Assembly (NCBI GenBank): GCA_900547305.1
Contig: URGH01000035.1
Location: forward strand, 1 to 25,568
DNA from: an uncultured Oscillospiraceae bacterium
GTDB taxonomy: Bacteria; Bacillota; Clostridia; Oscillospirales; Acutalibacteraceae
Length of the DNA stretch: 25,568 bases
Reading direction: 5' to 3'
Positions within the stretch are counted from its first letter, which is position 1; the number at the start of each line of letters is the position of its first letter. The position numbers were made by a program, and so were the translations under genes. A model generated the notes under the pieces. That model made no database searches. It saw only the letters and a list, made by a program, of their open reading frames with translations, and was not told where the DNA came from. Below are positions 7,535 to 14,126 of this stretch, piece by piece.

Positions 7535-7561
7535 ACAGAGTGGCTAACTCTGCGAAAGAAA
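7535..7561 (-). repeat. Right 27-bp inverted repeat flanking the integrase segment
   Basis: ACAGAGTGGCTAACTCTGCG begins this copy, which is the exact reverse complement of 6070-6096. The enclosed interval (6097-7534) holds only the integrase and its flanks. Confidence 0.92.
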
Positions 7562-7570
7562 TTGTAATTT

Positions 7571-7602
7571 TATATTTCCCGCAATGACGGGAAATATATT
7601 TT
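7571..7602 (+). terminator. Leader hairpin between the switch and the TetR gene
   Basis: TATATTTCCCG (7571-7581), loop CAATGA, CGGGAAATATA (7588-7598), then TTTT. It may end the integrase transcript in the present orientation. In the inverted orientation it would lie in the leader of the fibre operon and might attenuate it. Confidence 0.55.
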
Positions 7603-7661
7603 GCAATGCTTCATAAAGGGCTTTAAGTTGTGGCAAAAAGAATGACGAAAGGAAGCGCAGT

Positions 7662-8309
7662 ATGCCTTCGCAGAGAACCCCGGAACAGTTAAAATCCATT
7701 ATTCTCAAAGCGACGCAGCATCTTGTTGCTGTCGGAGGTATGCAGAATTTCAGCTACCCAAAGTTGGCAGCGGAAACAGGAATCAATGCACCGACAGTGT
7801 ATGAGCATTACAAGAACAAAGAAGCGTTGCTCACCAGCTGCTTCCTGACCATCGACAATGAAATTGCCTGCAAAATTGCCAATGCCCCGAAAAGCCTATC
7901 TGCCGGAGTAAAAGATTTGCAGAGCTTAGACAATCTTTGTTGGCTGCTGTGGCTGCCGTATTGGAACTACTTGACCGCCGATTATGATCGCACTCTTTTC
8001 TACTGGCACTTCTGCAATTCGGAATATTACACACCGGCAGTTGTTCAGCAGCGTATGCAGAACGGAAAAGCGTTTTGGGAGCTTGTGCAATCGGTGAACG
8101 GACTGTCCCAATTTTCTGAAAGATGCAATCTTGAAATGTTGGTTTGGAACCTTGTTGACAACACAGTGGCAATGGCTGCCAAGGTACTTAGGGGCATTTA
8201 CCCAAACGATGAGGTCAATGTAAACACCGTGTATCATATGGTCTTTCAGCCTGTGTTCTCCGTGTTCGGACAGAATAGCGGCGATAATAACAAAGCGGAC
8301 GGCAAATAA
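7662..8309 (+). CDS. TetR/AcrR-family regulator heading the fibre operon
   Basis: A 215-residue protein with an N-terminal TetR helix-turn-helix (about residues 8-56): an IILKATQHL helix, then YPKLAAETGINAPTVYEHYK and NKEALLTSCF. The C-terminal ligand/dimer domain is rich in Trp and Tyr and shows no recognisable ligand class. GAAAGGAAG precedes the ATG. It is the first gene after the right 27-bp repeat and reads in the same direction as the SipW genes, separated from them by 61 bases containing a hairpin. It may autoregulate the operon or regulate the switch; no operator could be assigned with confidence. Confidence 0.88.
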   Translation: MPSQRTPEQLKSIILKATQHLVAVGGMQNFSYPKLAAETGINAPTVYEHYKNKEALLTSCFLTIDNEIACKIANAPKSLSAGVKDLQSLDNLCWLLWLPYWNYLTADYDRTLFYWHFCNSEYYTPAVVQQRMQNGKAFWELVQSVNGLSQFSERCNLEMLVWNLVDNTVAMAAKVLRGIYPNDEVNVNTVYHMVFQPVFSVFGQNSGDNNKADGK

Positions 8310-8321
8310 CCGCCGACCGCT
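8294..8321 (+). other. Intercistronic hairpin after TetR
   Basis: AGCGGACGGC (8294-8303) and GCCGACCGCT (8312-8321) pair with one mismatch around the TetR stop codon. No T-run follows, so it may be a partial attenuator or RNA-stability element. Confidence 0.4.
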
Positions 8322-8370
8322 TCATGCAGCAGAACATTCAGCAAATTTTTGAGTAAAGGAGTGAGCCGGA

Positions 8371-9198
8371 GTGGAACAGAAAAGGAAAATCAAAATAATA
8401 ATCATCATTCTCGCCATTCTGCTCGGACTCAGCCTTTTAGCCCTCGGCGGCACACTTGTGTATAACAAGCTGGCGAACACCACCCCTGCCACCGTGACCG
8501 TGCCGGATAATCTGATTACCCCGGACGAGGACACAACAAAGCCCGGCAGCAGTGAGAGCAGCAGTCAAGCGCCGGACAGCTCCGATACACAAACGCCGAG
8601 CAGCTCCGCCGATGCTTCTTCCTCCGCCGTGCCAACGCAAAGCACGACCGCCGAAGCAAAGAAAGCAGCGACCATTGAACTGTATAACAAACAGCCGGAG
8701 GAAAACACGCCGTTTCAGGTGGGCAATATGTTCCCCGGCGATGCCAACACAAAATACTTCCGTGTGCGGGTATCCTATCATGATAAAATCACCGTGCATT
8801 ACAAAGCCACCGTCCGCCCCGGTTATGAGAAATTAGCCGAAGTGCTGAAAGTACGAATCAGGCTGCTCTCTACGGGCGAAACGATGTACGATGGACTTAT
8901 GCGGGATATGCCCGAAAGTCTGACGCACAAATTGGCGTCCAAGAAATCTACCACCGACGAGCTGTATTACGAAATTACAGCTTATTTAGATACAAGCGTA
9001 GGCAATGACTATCAGAATAAGGACATGATTACCGACTTCCGTTGGTGGGTCGAGGAAACAGGAAACCTCGACGACTCCCCGAAAACAGGCGATACTTCAA
9101 ACATTCTGCTGTGGGCGGTGCTTGCAGCCTGCTCCGGCAGTATGATGATCCTCCTGCTTGTAGTCCGTAGGCGTAAGGAGGATGAGGAAAATGTCTGA
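8371..9198 (+). CDS. Cell-wall-anchored surface protein with SPKTG sorting signal
   Basis: A 275-residue exported protein. An N-terminal membrane segment (about 6-30, IKIIIIILAILLGLSLLALG) acts as a signal or anchor. It is followed by a Ser/Thr/Pro-rich stalk (about 45-95) and a folded, probably beta-rich region (100-230). The C-terminus is a classic wall-sorting signal: SPKTGD at 236-241, a hydrophobic stretch, then RRRKEDE. SPKTG matches the motif used by some class B sortases, one of which is encoded at 2149. The start is GTG with AAAGGAGTGAGCC upstream. It overlaps the next gene by 8 bases. It could serve as the wall anchor or tip of the fibre encoded by the following genes; this is inferred from context. 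Confidence 0.8.
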   Translation: MEQKRKIKIIIIILAILLGLSLLALGGTLVYNKLANTTPATVTVPDNLITPDEDTTKPGSSESSSQAPDSSDTQTPSSSADASSSAVPTQSTTAEAKKAATIELYNKQPEENTPFQVGNMFPGDANTKYFRVRVSYHDKITVHYKATVRPGYEKLAEVLKVRIRLLSTGETMYDGLMRDMPESLTHKLASKKSTTDELYYEITAYLDTSVGNDYQNKDMITDFRWWVEETGNLDDSPKTGDTSNILLWAVLAACSGSMMILLLVVRRRKEDEENV

Positions 9199-9736
9199 AA
9201 CCAAAACCGCTAAAAGGCTGACGGGCGGAATTATTGCCATTATCATTCTTGCCGTTTGCCTTTGCATCACCACCTTTGCTCTTGTGTATGCTTCCGTTTC
9301 CGTCGAGAATAACCTGTTCCACACGGGCGAGGTAAAAATCAATCTCAACGACGGCAAGCCTGTTATTCGGGAACACGAATTTGTCTTTGAGCCGGGAATG
9401 ACGGTTGCAAAGGACTTCTTTGTTGAAAACGACAGCACATGGGATGCGTATTACCGCCTTTATCTTGATAATGTTTCGGGCGGTCTTGCCGATGTGCTGA
9501 CCGTGACAATAAAGGACGGCGATAAGGTTTTATACTCCGGCACGGCGAACGAGCTGACAAAGCAGAATGTTGTCGCCGCCGATGATACCCTTAAAATCGG
9601 GCAGCGCCGCAATTTAACTGTGGTGTTCCACTACCCCGAAAGCAGCGGCAATGAAACGCAGAACCTCAACCTCACCTTTACGCTGTGCGCCGAGGCAACG
9701 CAGACCAAAAATAATCCGAACAAATTGTTCGATTAA
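9191..9736 (+). CDS. SipW-dependent secreted protein (TasA/camelysin-like, small)
   Basis: 181 residues. An N-terminal hydrophobic signal (TGGIIAIIILAVCLCITTFA, about 11-30) is followed by LVYASVSVENNLFHTGEVKINLNDGK. This fits the SipW-type signal-peptide plus TasA-family start, where an N-x-F-x-x-G stretch and a beta strand follow the cleavage site. The rest is beta-rich, with NDSTWDAYYRLYLDNVSG and DGDKVLYSGT. ATG 9191 is favoured over ATG 9182 because AAGGAGG (9175-9181) directly abuts the latter and is 9 bases from the former. Probably a minor or scaffold subunit of an extracellular fibre processed by the SipW peptidase at 9992. The beta-sandwich fold is inferred from family resemblance. 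Confidence 0.75.
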   Translation: MSETKTAKRLTGGIIAIIILAVCLCITTFALVYASVSVENNLFHTGEVKINLNDGKPVIREHEFVFEPGMTVAKDFFVENDSTWDAYYRLYLDNVSGGLADVLTVTIKDGDKVLYSGTANELTKQNVVAADDTLKIGQRRNLTVVFHYPESSGNETQNLNLTFTLCAEATQTKNNPNKLFD

Positions 9737-9754
9737 AAAGGAAAGAACAAAGCA

Positions 9755-9973
9755 ATGCAAATACCCAACACAGAAACTGACAAATGCGCTTGCTGCGGAT
9801 GTGATACGGGTATCCCGAAAGACACGCCTATATCCAACCGCAAATATTATATCCAAGGCAGCGGGCAGCTCTGCAACAAATGTTATACGGAATTGTATAT
9901 CCATAAATCCGGGGATGAAAACGCCGTTTCCCTCGATCAAATGAACGAGCTGATTCGGATGAGCCGGGAATAA
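9755..9973 (+). CDS. Small Cys-rich putative zinc-binding protein in the SipW operon
   Basis: 72 residues with no signal peptide. Cys residues are arranged as CACCGCDTG near the N-terminus and LCNKCYTE in the middle, about 30 residues apart, giving two CxxC-type knuckles that could hold one zinc ion (rubredoxin or zinc-ribbon-like). AAAAAGGAAAG precedes the ATG. It lies between a fibre subunit and the signal peptidase, with 18-base gaps on both sides, so it is surely co-translated with them. I do not recognise a named family. A cytosolic role in regulation, or in handling subunits before export, is possible but not shown. Confidence 0.68.
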   Translation: MQIPNTETDKCACCGCDTGIPKDTPISNRKYYIQGSGQLCNKCYTELYIHKSGDENAVSLDQMNELIRMSRE

Positions 9974-9991
9974 GCCGTAAGGAGTGAGCAA

Positions 9992-10705
9992 ATGAAAGCA
10001 TTAAACATAATCCGAAGTATATTTGTGTGGCTGATGGTGGCACTTGCCGTTTTTATGATGATATTCACCATTGTTTCGGTATCCACCTTTGACCGTGCCG
10101 ACCGCAACCTGTTCGGCTATAAGGCGTTTATCGTCCTGTCCGACTCAATGAGCAAGACAGACTTCAATGCGGGCGATTTGGTACTCGTGAAAGAGGTTGA
10201 CCCCTCCACACTCAAAGAGGGCGACATCATCGCCTATACCTCGCAGAATACATCCAACTACGGCGAAACGGTGACCCATAAGATACGCAAGCTCACCACC
10301 GATGCCAACGGCGAACCGGGCTTTGTCACCTACGGTACAACAACGGACACGGACGATGAAACCGTCGTAACCTATCCGTATGTACTCGGTAAATACAGCA
10401 GCCGTATCCCGAAGGTCGGTACTTTCTTTCAGTTTTTGAAAAGCACACCCGGCTATATCGTTTGTATTCTCATCCCGTTTCTGCTCCTCATTCTGTTAGA
10501 GGGCATCCGCTGTATCCGCCTATTCCGCAAATATAAGTCAGAACAACAGGCAGAACTGCAAGCCGAGCGGGATAAGATCGAGGCAGACCGTGCCGAAACA
10601 CAGCGTATGATGCAGGAGCTGCTGGCGATGAAAGCGCAGATGGCGCAAAACGGCGGCGAAACGCTGAAAACGGACGAAACACCGTCCGACACCACTTCGG
10701 TGTAA
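9992..10705 (+). CDS. sipW: Signal peptidase I, SipW/archaeal-ER type
   Basis: A 237-residue membrane peptidase that removes signal peptides from TasA-like fibre subunits. The N-terminal membrane helix is at about 12-30. The catalytic Ser is in VLSDSMSKTDFNAGDLV (Ser52) and the catalytic His in TVTHKIRKL (His96), replacing the Lys of bacterial Lep as expected for the ER/SipW branch. A second membrane segment lies at about 150-172. Unusually, a charged coiled-coil-like tail follows (SEQQAELQAERDKIEADRAE and onward, about 180-225), absent from Bacillus SipW. Spacing to the upstream gene is 18 bases and AAGGAGTGAGC precedes the ATG. Its likely substrates are the proteins at 9191, 10768 and possibly 12403. 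Confidence 0.9.
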   Translation: MKALNIIRSIFVWLMVALAVFMMIFTIVSVSTFDRADRNLFGYKAFIVLSDSMSKTDFNAGDLVLVKEVDPSTLKEGDIIAYTSQNTSNYGETVTHKIRKLTTDANGEPGFVTYGTTTDTDDETVVTYPYVLGKYSSRIPKVGTFFQFLKSTPGYIVCILIPFLLLILLEGIRCIRLFRKYKSEQQAELQAERDKIEADRAETQRMMQELLAMKAQMAQNGGETLKTDETPSDTTSV

Positions 10706-10707
10706 TC

Positions 10708-10722
10708 ACGGGAAAACCGTGT
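10708..10722 (+). other. Short intercistronic hairpin before the main fibre gene
   Basis: CACGG-GAAAA-CCGTG followed by TTTACAT. It may be a processing or stability element, or a weak terminator, separating the peptidase from the major subunit message. Confidence 0.4.
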
Positions 10723-10767
10723 TTACATATTGTCATTGAAAAATATAGAATAAGGAGGTAAAACACA

Positions 10768-12291
10768 ATGACAAGTAGTAAATCTACCAAGCGGGCATTG
10801 GTATCCAGCGCACTTGCGATCCTTATGTGCGTGGCAATGCTCATCGGCACCACCTTTGCGTGGTTCACCGACACCGCATCTACTGCGGTAAACAAGATCC
10901 AGGCGGGTACTCTGGATGTTAAGTTGCTTGCTGAGGATGGCGTAACATCTCTCGAAGGTGCAACGCTGGAATGGCAAAAGGCAGCAGGCGCAGAGGATGA
11001 GGATATTCTCTGGGAGCCGGGTTGCAGATACAAGCTGCAGCCTATCATCATCAAGAATGCAGGCACTCTCGCACTCAAGTATAAGATCGTTATTTCCGGT
11101 ATTGCCGGCGACGCCAAGCTGAACGAAGCTATTGAGTGGACAATCAACGGCGTTTCCCTTGACGAGGAAAAACCGCTGCTGGCTGGCGCATTCGACACCC
11201 TCACGATTGAAGGTCACATGAAGGAAGAAGCTGGCAACGAGTATCAGGGACTTTCTATCGACGGCATCGGCATCACCGTTTATGCTACTCAGTATACTCA
11301 TGAGAATGATAGCTATAACAACACCTATGATGAGGATGCAACCTATGGTACTGGTGCAACCATCATCGGTCTTGACGGCACTTATGACTCTCTGACTGCT
11401 GCTGCAAAAGCGTGGCGTGAGAGCAAGGGCGTTGTAACCAGTGGCAGCACTTTTGGTATGAACTCTCTGGGTACTGTTGATTCCATTACATGGGTTGTTA
11501 GCGGCGAAGTTGCAACCGGAGATGGCGAAGGTGTTATCGGCAACAATGGTGCTGGACAATCTATCCTCGGCGGAGGCTACTTCACTCCGAGCGTTACTGT
11601 AAATAACATTATAGTTAAGGGCGTTAACGGTGCAAAAATCGCCAAAACGGGCGACAACTACCTCGTTTCTGCCGCTGGCAAAAATGTTGTTTATGAAAAC
11701 ATTACATTCGTTGATACTGTCAGAATCGACAGCAATCCTGCAAATTTGACTTTCAAAAACTGCAAATTTGAAGCTGGTTTCAGAATGCCGCACTCTGCCA
11801 CTAATGGCAATGTAACAATCGAGAACTGCACATTTACCGGAAACGAGTCCAGCGGTTATGCTATTTTTGCTCAGGGTAACATGGCAAGCTTTAAGATCAA
11901 CGGCAATACAATTTCTGATTGCCAGCGTGGTATCAATGTACAGGCGGGCAATAATGCTGTTGTTACTATCAATGGTAACACCATTAAGAACATCACCGGC
12001 AAAACCGATGGCTTTACTTATGGTGCAGCTATCCAGCTGACCAGTGCTAAGACCTTCGCTGTTACAAACAACACTATTTCCGATGTTGCTGTTAATGCGC
12101 TTCACATTTACAATGGCTGTGCTGCTGACAGCATCGTTATCTCTGATAACGATATTACTGCTGCTTACCTCTGCTGGAATGAAGCTAACTACACTAATGT
12201 TACATCCAGTGGCAATACACTCAATATTGCCAATGTAGGCAAGTGCGTCACCAAGACCGCTGAGATTGACAGCGATTTTGCGTTGAACTAA
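10768..12291 (+). CDS. Large SipW-dependent secreted protein: TasA-like head plus right-handed beta-helix
   Basis: 507 residues, probably the major extracellular product. The signal region (VSSALAILMCVAMLIGTTFA, about 12-30) runs into AWFTDTAS and AGTLDVKLL, the hallmark of SipW/TasA substrates. Residues 40-175 look like the TasA-type beta-sandwich, with an acidic insertion. Residues about 230-500 show repeated short strands with N-ITF/N-KF/N-TF ladders (VVYENITFVD, LTFKNCKFEA, VTIENCTFTGN, FKINGNTISDC, VTINGNTIKNI, FAVTNNTISDV, IVISDNDITA), the pattern of a right-handed parallel beta-helix. AAGGAGG precedes the ATG. Codon choice shifts to GCT, ACT and GTT-rich use compared with GCC/CCG-rich neighbours, suggesting high expression or separate origin. 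The helix could mediate adhesion or glycan binding; the exact ligand is unknown. Confidence 0.85.
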   Translation: MTSSKSTKRALVSSALAILMCVAMLIGTTFAWFTDTASTAVNKIQAGTLDVKLLAEDGVTSLEGATLEWQKAAGAEDEDILWEPGCRYKLQPIIIKNAGTLALKYKIVISGIAGDAKLNEAIEWTINGVSLDEEKPLLAGAFDTLTIEGHMKEEAGNEYQGLSIDGIGITVYATQYTHENDSYNNTYDEDATYGTGATIIGLDGTYDSLTAAAKAWRESKGVVTSGSTFGMNSLGTVDSITWVVSGEVATGDGEGVIGNNGAGQSILGGGYFTPSVTVNNIIVKGVNGAKIAKTGDNYLVSAAGKNVVYENITFVDTVRIDSNPANLTFKNCKFEAGFRMPHSATNGNVTIENCTFTGNESSGYAIFAQGNMASFKINGNTISDCQRGINVQAGNNAVVTINGNTIKNITGKTDGFTYGAAIQLTSAKTFAVTNNTISDVAVNALHIYNGCAADSIVISDNDITAAYLCWNEANYTNVTSSGNTLNIANVGKCVTKTAEIDSDFALN

Positions 12292-12305
12292 TCATTTTTC
12301 CAAGT

Positions 12306-12370
12306 CCTCTCCACCTTCGGGTGGAGGGGCAATCAAATGGCATAAGTTATGCTTGTGCCTTTTGATTGCC
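12306..12370 (+). other. Two consecutive intercistronic hairpins (UUCG tetraloop, then long stem)
   Basis: CCTCTCCACC (12306-12315) and GGTGGAGGGG (12320-12329) form a 10-bp stem around a TTCG loop. GGCAATCAAA (12329-ish to 12337) pairs with TTTGATTGCC (12361-12370), with partial inner pairing. There is no T-run, so they may protect the message 3' end of the abundant subunit and damp expression of the next gene. Confidence 0.6.
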
Positions 12371-12402
12371 TACTTAAATTCCAAGAAAGGAGATACATCA
12401 TT

Positions 12403-13401
12403 ATGGACAACGACAGCGGCGCTTTGATACTCTTGATCGTTCTGATCGTATCTGCCTTTCTGCTGATCCTTATTCGGCTTGCGAAATTCGCCAATGACTT
12501 CGGACGGGAAAAGCAATATCTCTTAACCGAGATGCACCGAGCGGCAGACTACAACGAATATCGCTATTGGCGCAGAGAACTCCGCTGCCTTTACCTCTGC
12601 CTTATTCCGTTTGTGACCGAGTGCAATGTAATGAAGGTGTACCCCTTGTTCTTCCACCGTGCCAAGCACGCAACGAAAGAAAAACGCTCGGACGGTCTTA
12701 TGCACATCCTCGCCCCCTCAATGCTTGCCATCTGCATTTGCGCTATCTGCCTTTGCGGTGCAAGCTGGGCTTGGTTTACTGCAAGCACCTCAACGGGAAC
12801 AACGCAGATTCAAAGCTCGTCATATAAGCTGCTGTATCAGGTTGGTGAGGACACTACCGCAACCGAGCTTGCCGAAGCGGATAACACCTATACGCTGACA
12901 AGAGATACAGCCGTGATAACACTGAAAGCCACCGGAACGGCAGGCGCAACAGGCTATTGCAGTATAAAAATCGGGACTGAAACCTACTACACCGAGCAGA
13001 TTTTTGTGAATGATACATCGGCGTTCACCTTTACCGTAAACGCAGCCAAAGGCACAACTATCACCCTCACCCCGAAATGGGGAACTTACTCTCACGCCGC
13101 TACGCTTCATAAGGGCGAAGTTATCACCGCCACCGGCTCACAGCAAAGCAGCACCCAAACGCCGGATAATGCCGTGGCTACCGAGCCGTCCGCCGAGCCT
13201 ACTGCTCCGACTTCACCGACTGCTCCAACAACTCCGAGCAGCACTCCGACAGAAAGCAAAACCACCACACCCGAACCCTCGGCAACCGCCCCGGCTTCGA
13301 CACAACCCGAAACCACCGACACAGAACCGACTCCTGCGCCGGAGGACACAACGGCAGCTCAGACCGAGCCGCCCGCAACCGAGGAAAGCGAAAACAACTG
13401 A
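12403..13401 (+). CDS. Membrane protein with internal SipW-type signal and Thr/Pro-rich tail
   Basis: 332 residues with an unusual layout. A membrane helix lies at about 7-26 (ALILLIVLIVSAFLLILIRL). A charged cytoplasmic-looking stretch follows (GREKQYLLTEMHRAADYNEY, then the Trp/Arg-rich RYWRREL, to about 100). A second hydrophobic segment (LAPSMLAICICAICLCGASW, about 103-122) then runs directly into AWFTASTS, a SipW-type cleavage signal. After it comes a beta-rich domain (to about 235) and a Thr/Pro/Ser/Glu-rich tail to the end, with no sorting motif. AAAGGAGA is 9 bases before ATG 12403; an ATG at 12349 lies inside the hairpin and lacks a ribosome site. It could be a fibre base or anchor released by SipW. 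No named family was recognised. Confidence 0.75.
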   Translation: MDNDSGALILLIVLIVSAFLLILIRLAKFANDFGREKQYLLTEMHRAADYNEYRYWRRELRCLYLCLIPFVTECNVMKVYPLFFHRAKHATKEKRSDGLMHILAPSMLAICICAICLCGASWAWFTASTSTGTTQIQSSSYKLLYQVGEDTTATELAEADNTYTLTRDTAVITLKATGTAGATGYCSIKIGTETYYTEQIFVNDTSAFTFTVNAAKGTTITLTPKWGTYSHAATLHKGEVITATGSQQSSTQTPDNAVATEPSAEPTAPTSPTAPTTPSSTPTESKTTTPEPSATAPASTQPETTDTEPTPAPEDTTAAQTEPPATEESENN

Positions 13402-13411
13402 ATAAAACCAC

Positions 13412-13450
13412 GAGCCGCAACGGATTTCACTTTCCGCTGCGGCTCTTTTT
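13412..13450 (+). terminator. Terminator at the end of the SipW operon
   Basis: GAGCCGCA (13412-13419) pairs with TGCGGCTC (13438-13445), with additional CGGA/TCCG pairing inside, followed by TTTTT. Confidence 0.85.
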
Positions 13451-13530
13451 ATATCCTTTGTATCTTTGGTTTTGTGCGACCACGGAATTGTGCAACAGCT
13501 TGTTGCAAAATCTCAATATCCTCCGCTTTC

Positions 13531-14046
13531 CTATTTCAAAAATCTGTTTTCGTATTCCTGATGGCGCAGGCAATAGCCCTGTGCAATCAGCGCATCTGTT
13601 TTTAATGCAACAAGGTTTGTGTCCGAGTGCATTGCACGGGCAATCTGCTGTATATCATAGCCGTATCGGATGTATTCAAGTATTTCCTCATCGCCCAATG
13701 ACACCTGAGAAGCAAAAACATTCGCTTCATACTCCATCCGGCTTTCCTGCATATTGAAGATATTAAACTCTTTGAAGCCGCCCGCTTTCACGGCTTCCTT
13801 GCGGTGCAGGGTATCGTGTCCGATCTCGTGGAGCATTACAATACTCTCCATAGCAGGGTGCAGGTCATTTTTGATGAAAATAAAGCGGTTGCGAAGTATC
13901 ACCTTATAAGCTCCACGCTGCCGCTTGTAATTCATAGGAATTACTTCTATGCCAAGCTCACGGGCAATCCTGTGCGGATCTCTCGTTCCGAGCGTATCGA
14001 CCAGTTTGTTTGCCGTCTGTACGATTTCCAAGGTTTGAATATCCAA
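13531..14046 (-). CDS. immA: ImmA/IrrE-family metallopeptidase
   Basis: 171 residues on the minus strand. The zinc-peptidase motif is HEIGH (residues 73-77, in MLHEIGHDTLH), with a further acidic residue in EYEANVFASQ completing the gluzincin-like site. This family cleaves XRE repressors such as ImmR of ICEBs1 and so switches integrative elements on. Start TTG 14046 is preceded by AAGGGGGTG at good spacing. It lies downstream of the XRE gene on the same strand, 80 bases away, with its own possible promoter at 14092-14120. It is convergent to the SipW operon, from which it is separated by about 130 bases holding only the operon terminator. Confidence 0.9.
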   Translation of the reverse strand: MDIQTLEIVQTANKLVDTLGTRDPHRIARELGIEVIPMNYKRQRGAYKVILRNRFIFIKNDLHPAMESIVMLHEIGHDTLHRKEAVKAGGFKEFNIFNMQESRMEYEANVFASQVSLGDEEILEYIRYGYDIQQIARAMHSDTNLVALKTDALIAQGYCLRHQEYENRFLK

Positions 14047-14091
14047 GAGCGAACACCCCCTTCTTACCTATTTCTACAACTCTATTCTAAC

Positions 14092-14120
14092 ATAATAGGT
14101 GTCCCATAAACGGGACTCAA
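14092..14120 (-). promoter_or_regulatory. Possible promoter of the ImmA-type gene
   Basis: On the minus strand TTGAGT (14120-14115) and TATTAT (14097-14092) are 17 bp apart. A dyad GTCCC-ATAAAC-GGGAC (14101-14116) occupies the spacer and could be an operator or the end of the upstream transcript. Confidence 0.5.
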
Positions 14121-14126
14121 TCAATT

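Noticed and set aside
6070..7561. Integrase with inverted repeats considered as an insertion sequence
   Set aside because: The gene is a tyrosine recombinase, not a transposase; no target-site duplication flanks the repeats (GTCCG and TTGTA), and the enclosed promoter faces outward.
10722..10749. TTTACA-16-TATAGA as a promoter for the main fibre gene
   Set aside because: Its start point would fall within the AAGGAGG ribosome site, leaving no usable leader; the gene is more likely read from the operon.
10723..12105. Long 460-codon open frame on the minus strand
   Set aside because: It lies opposite the beta-helix gene, has no ribosome site, and its Cys/Ser/Asn-rich translation is what the repeated codons of the real gene give in the reverse frame.
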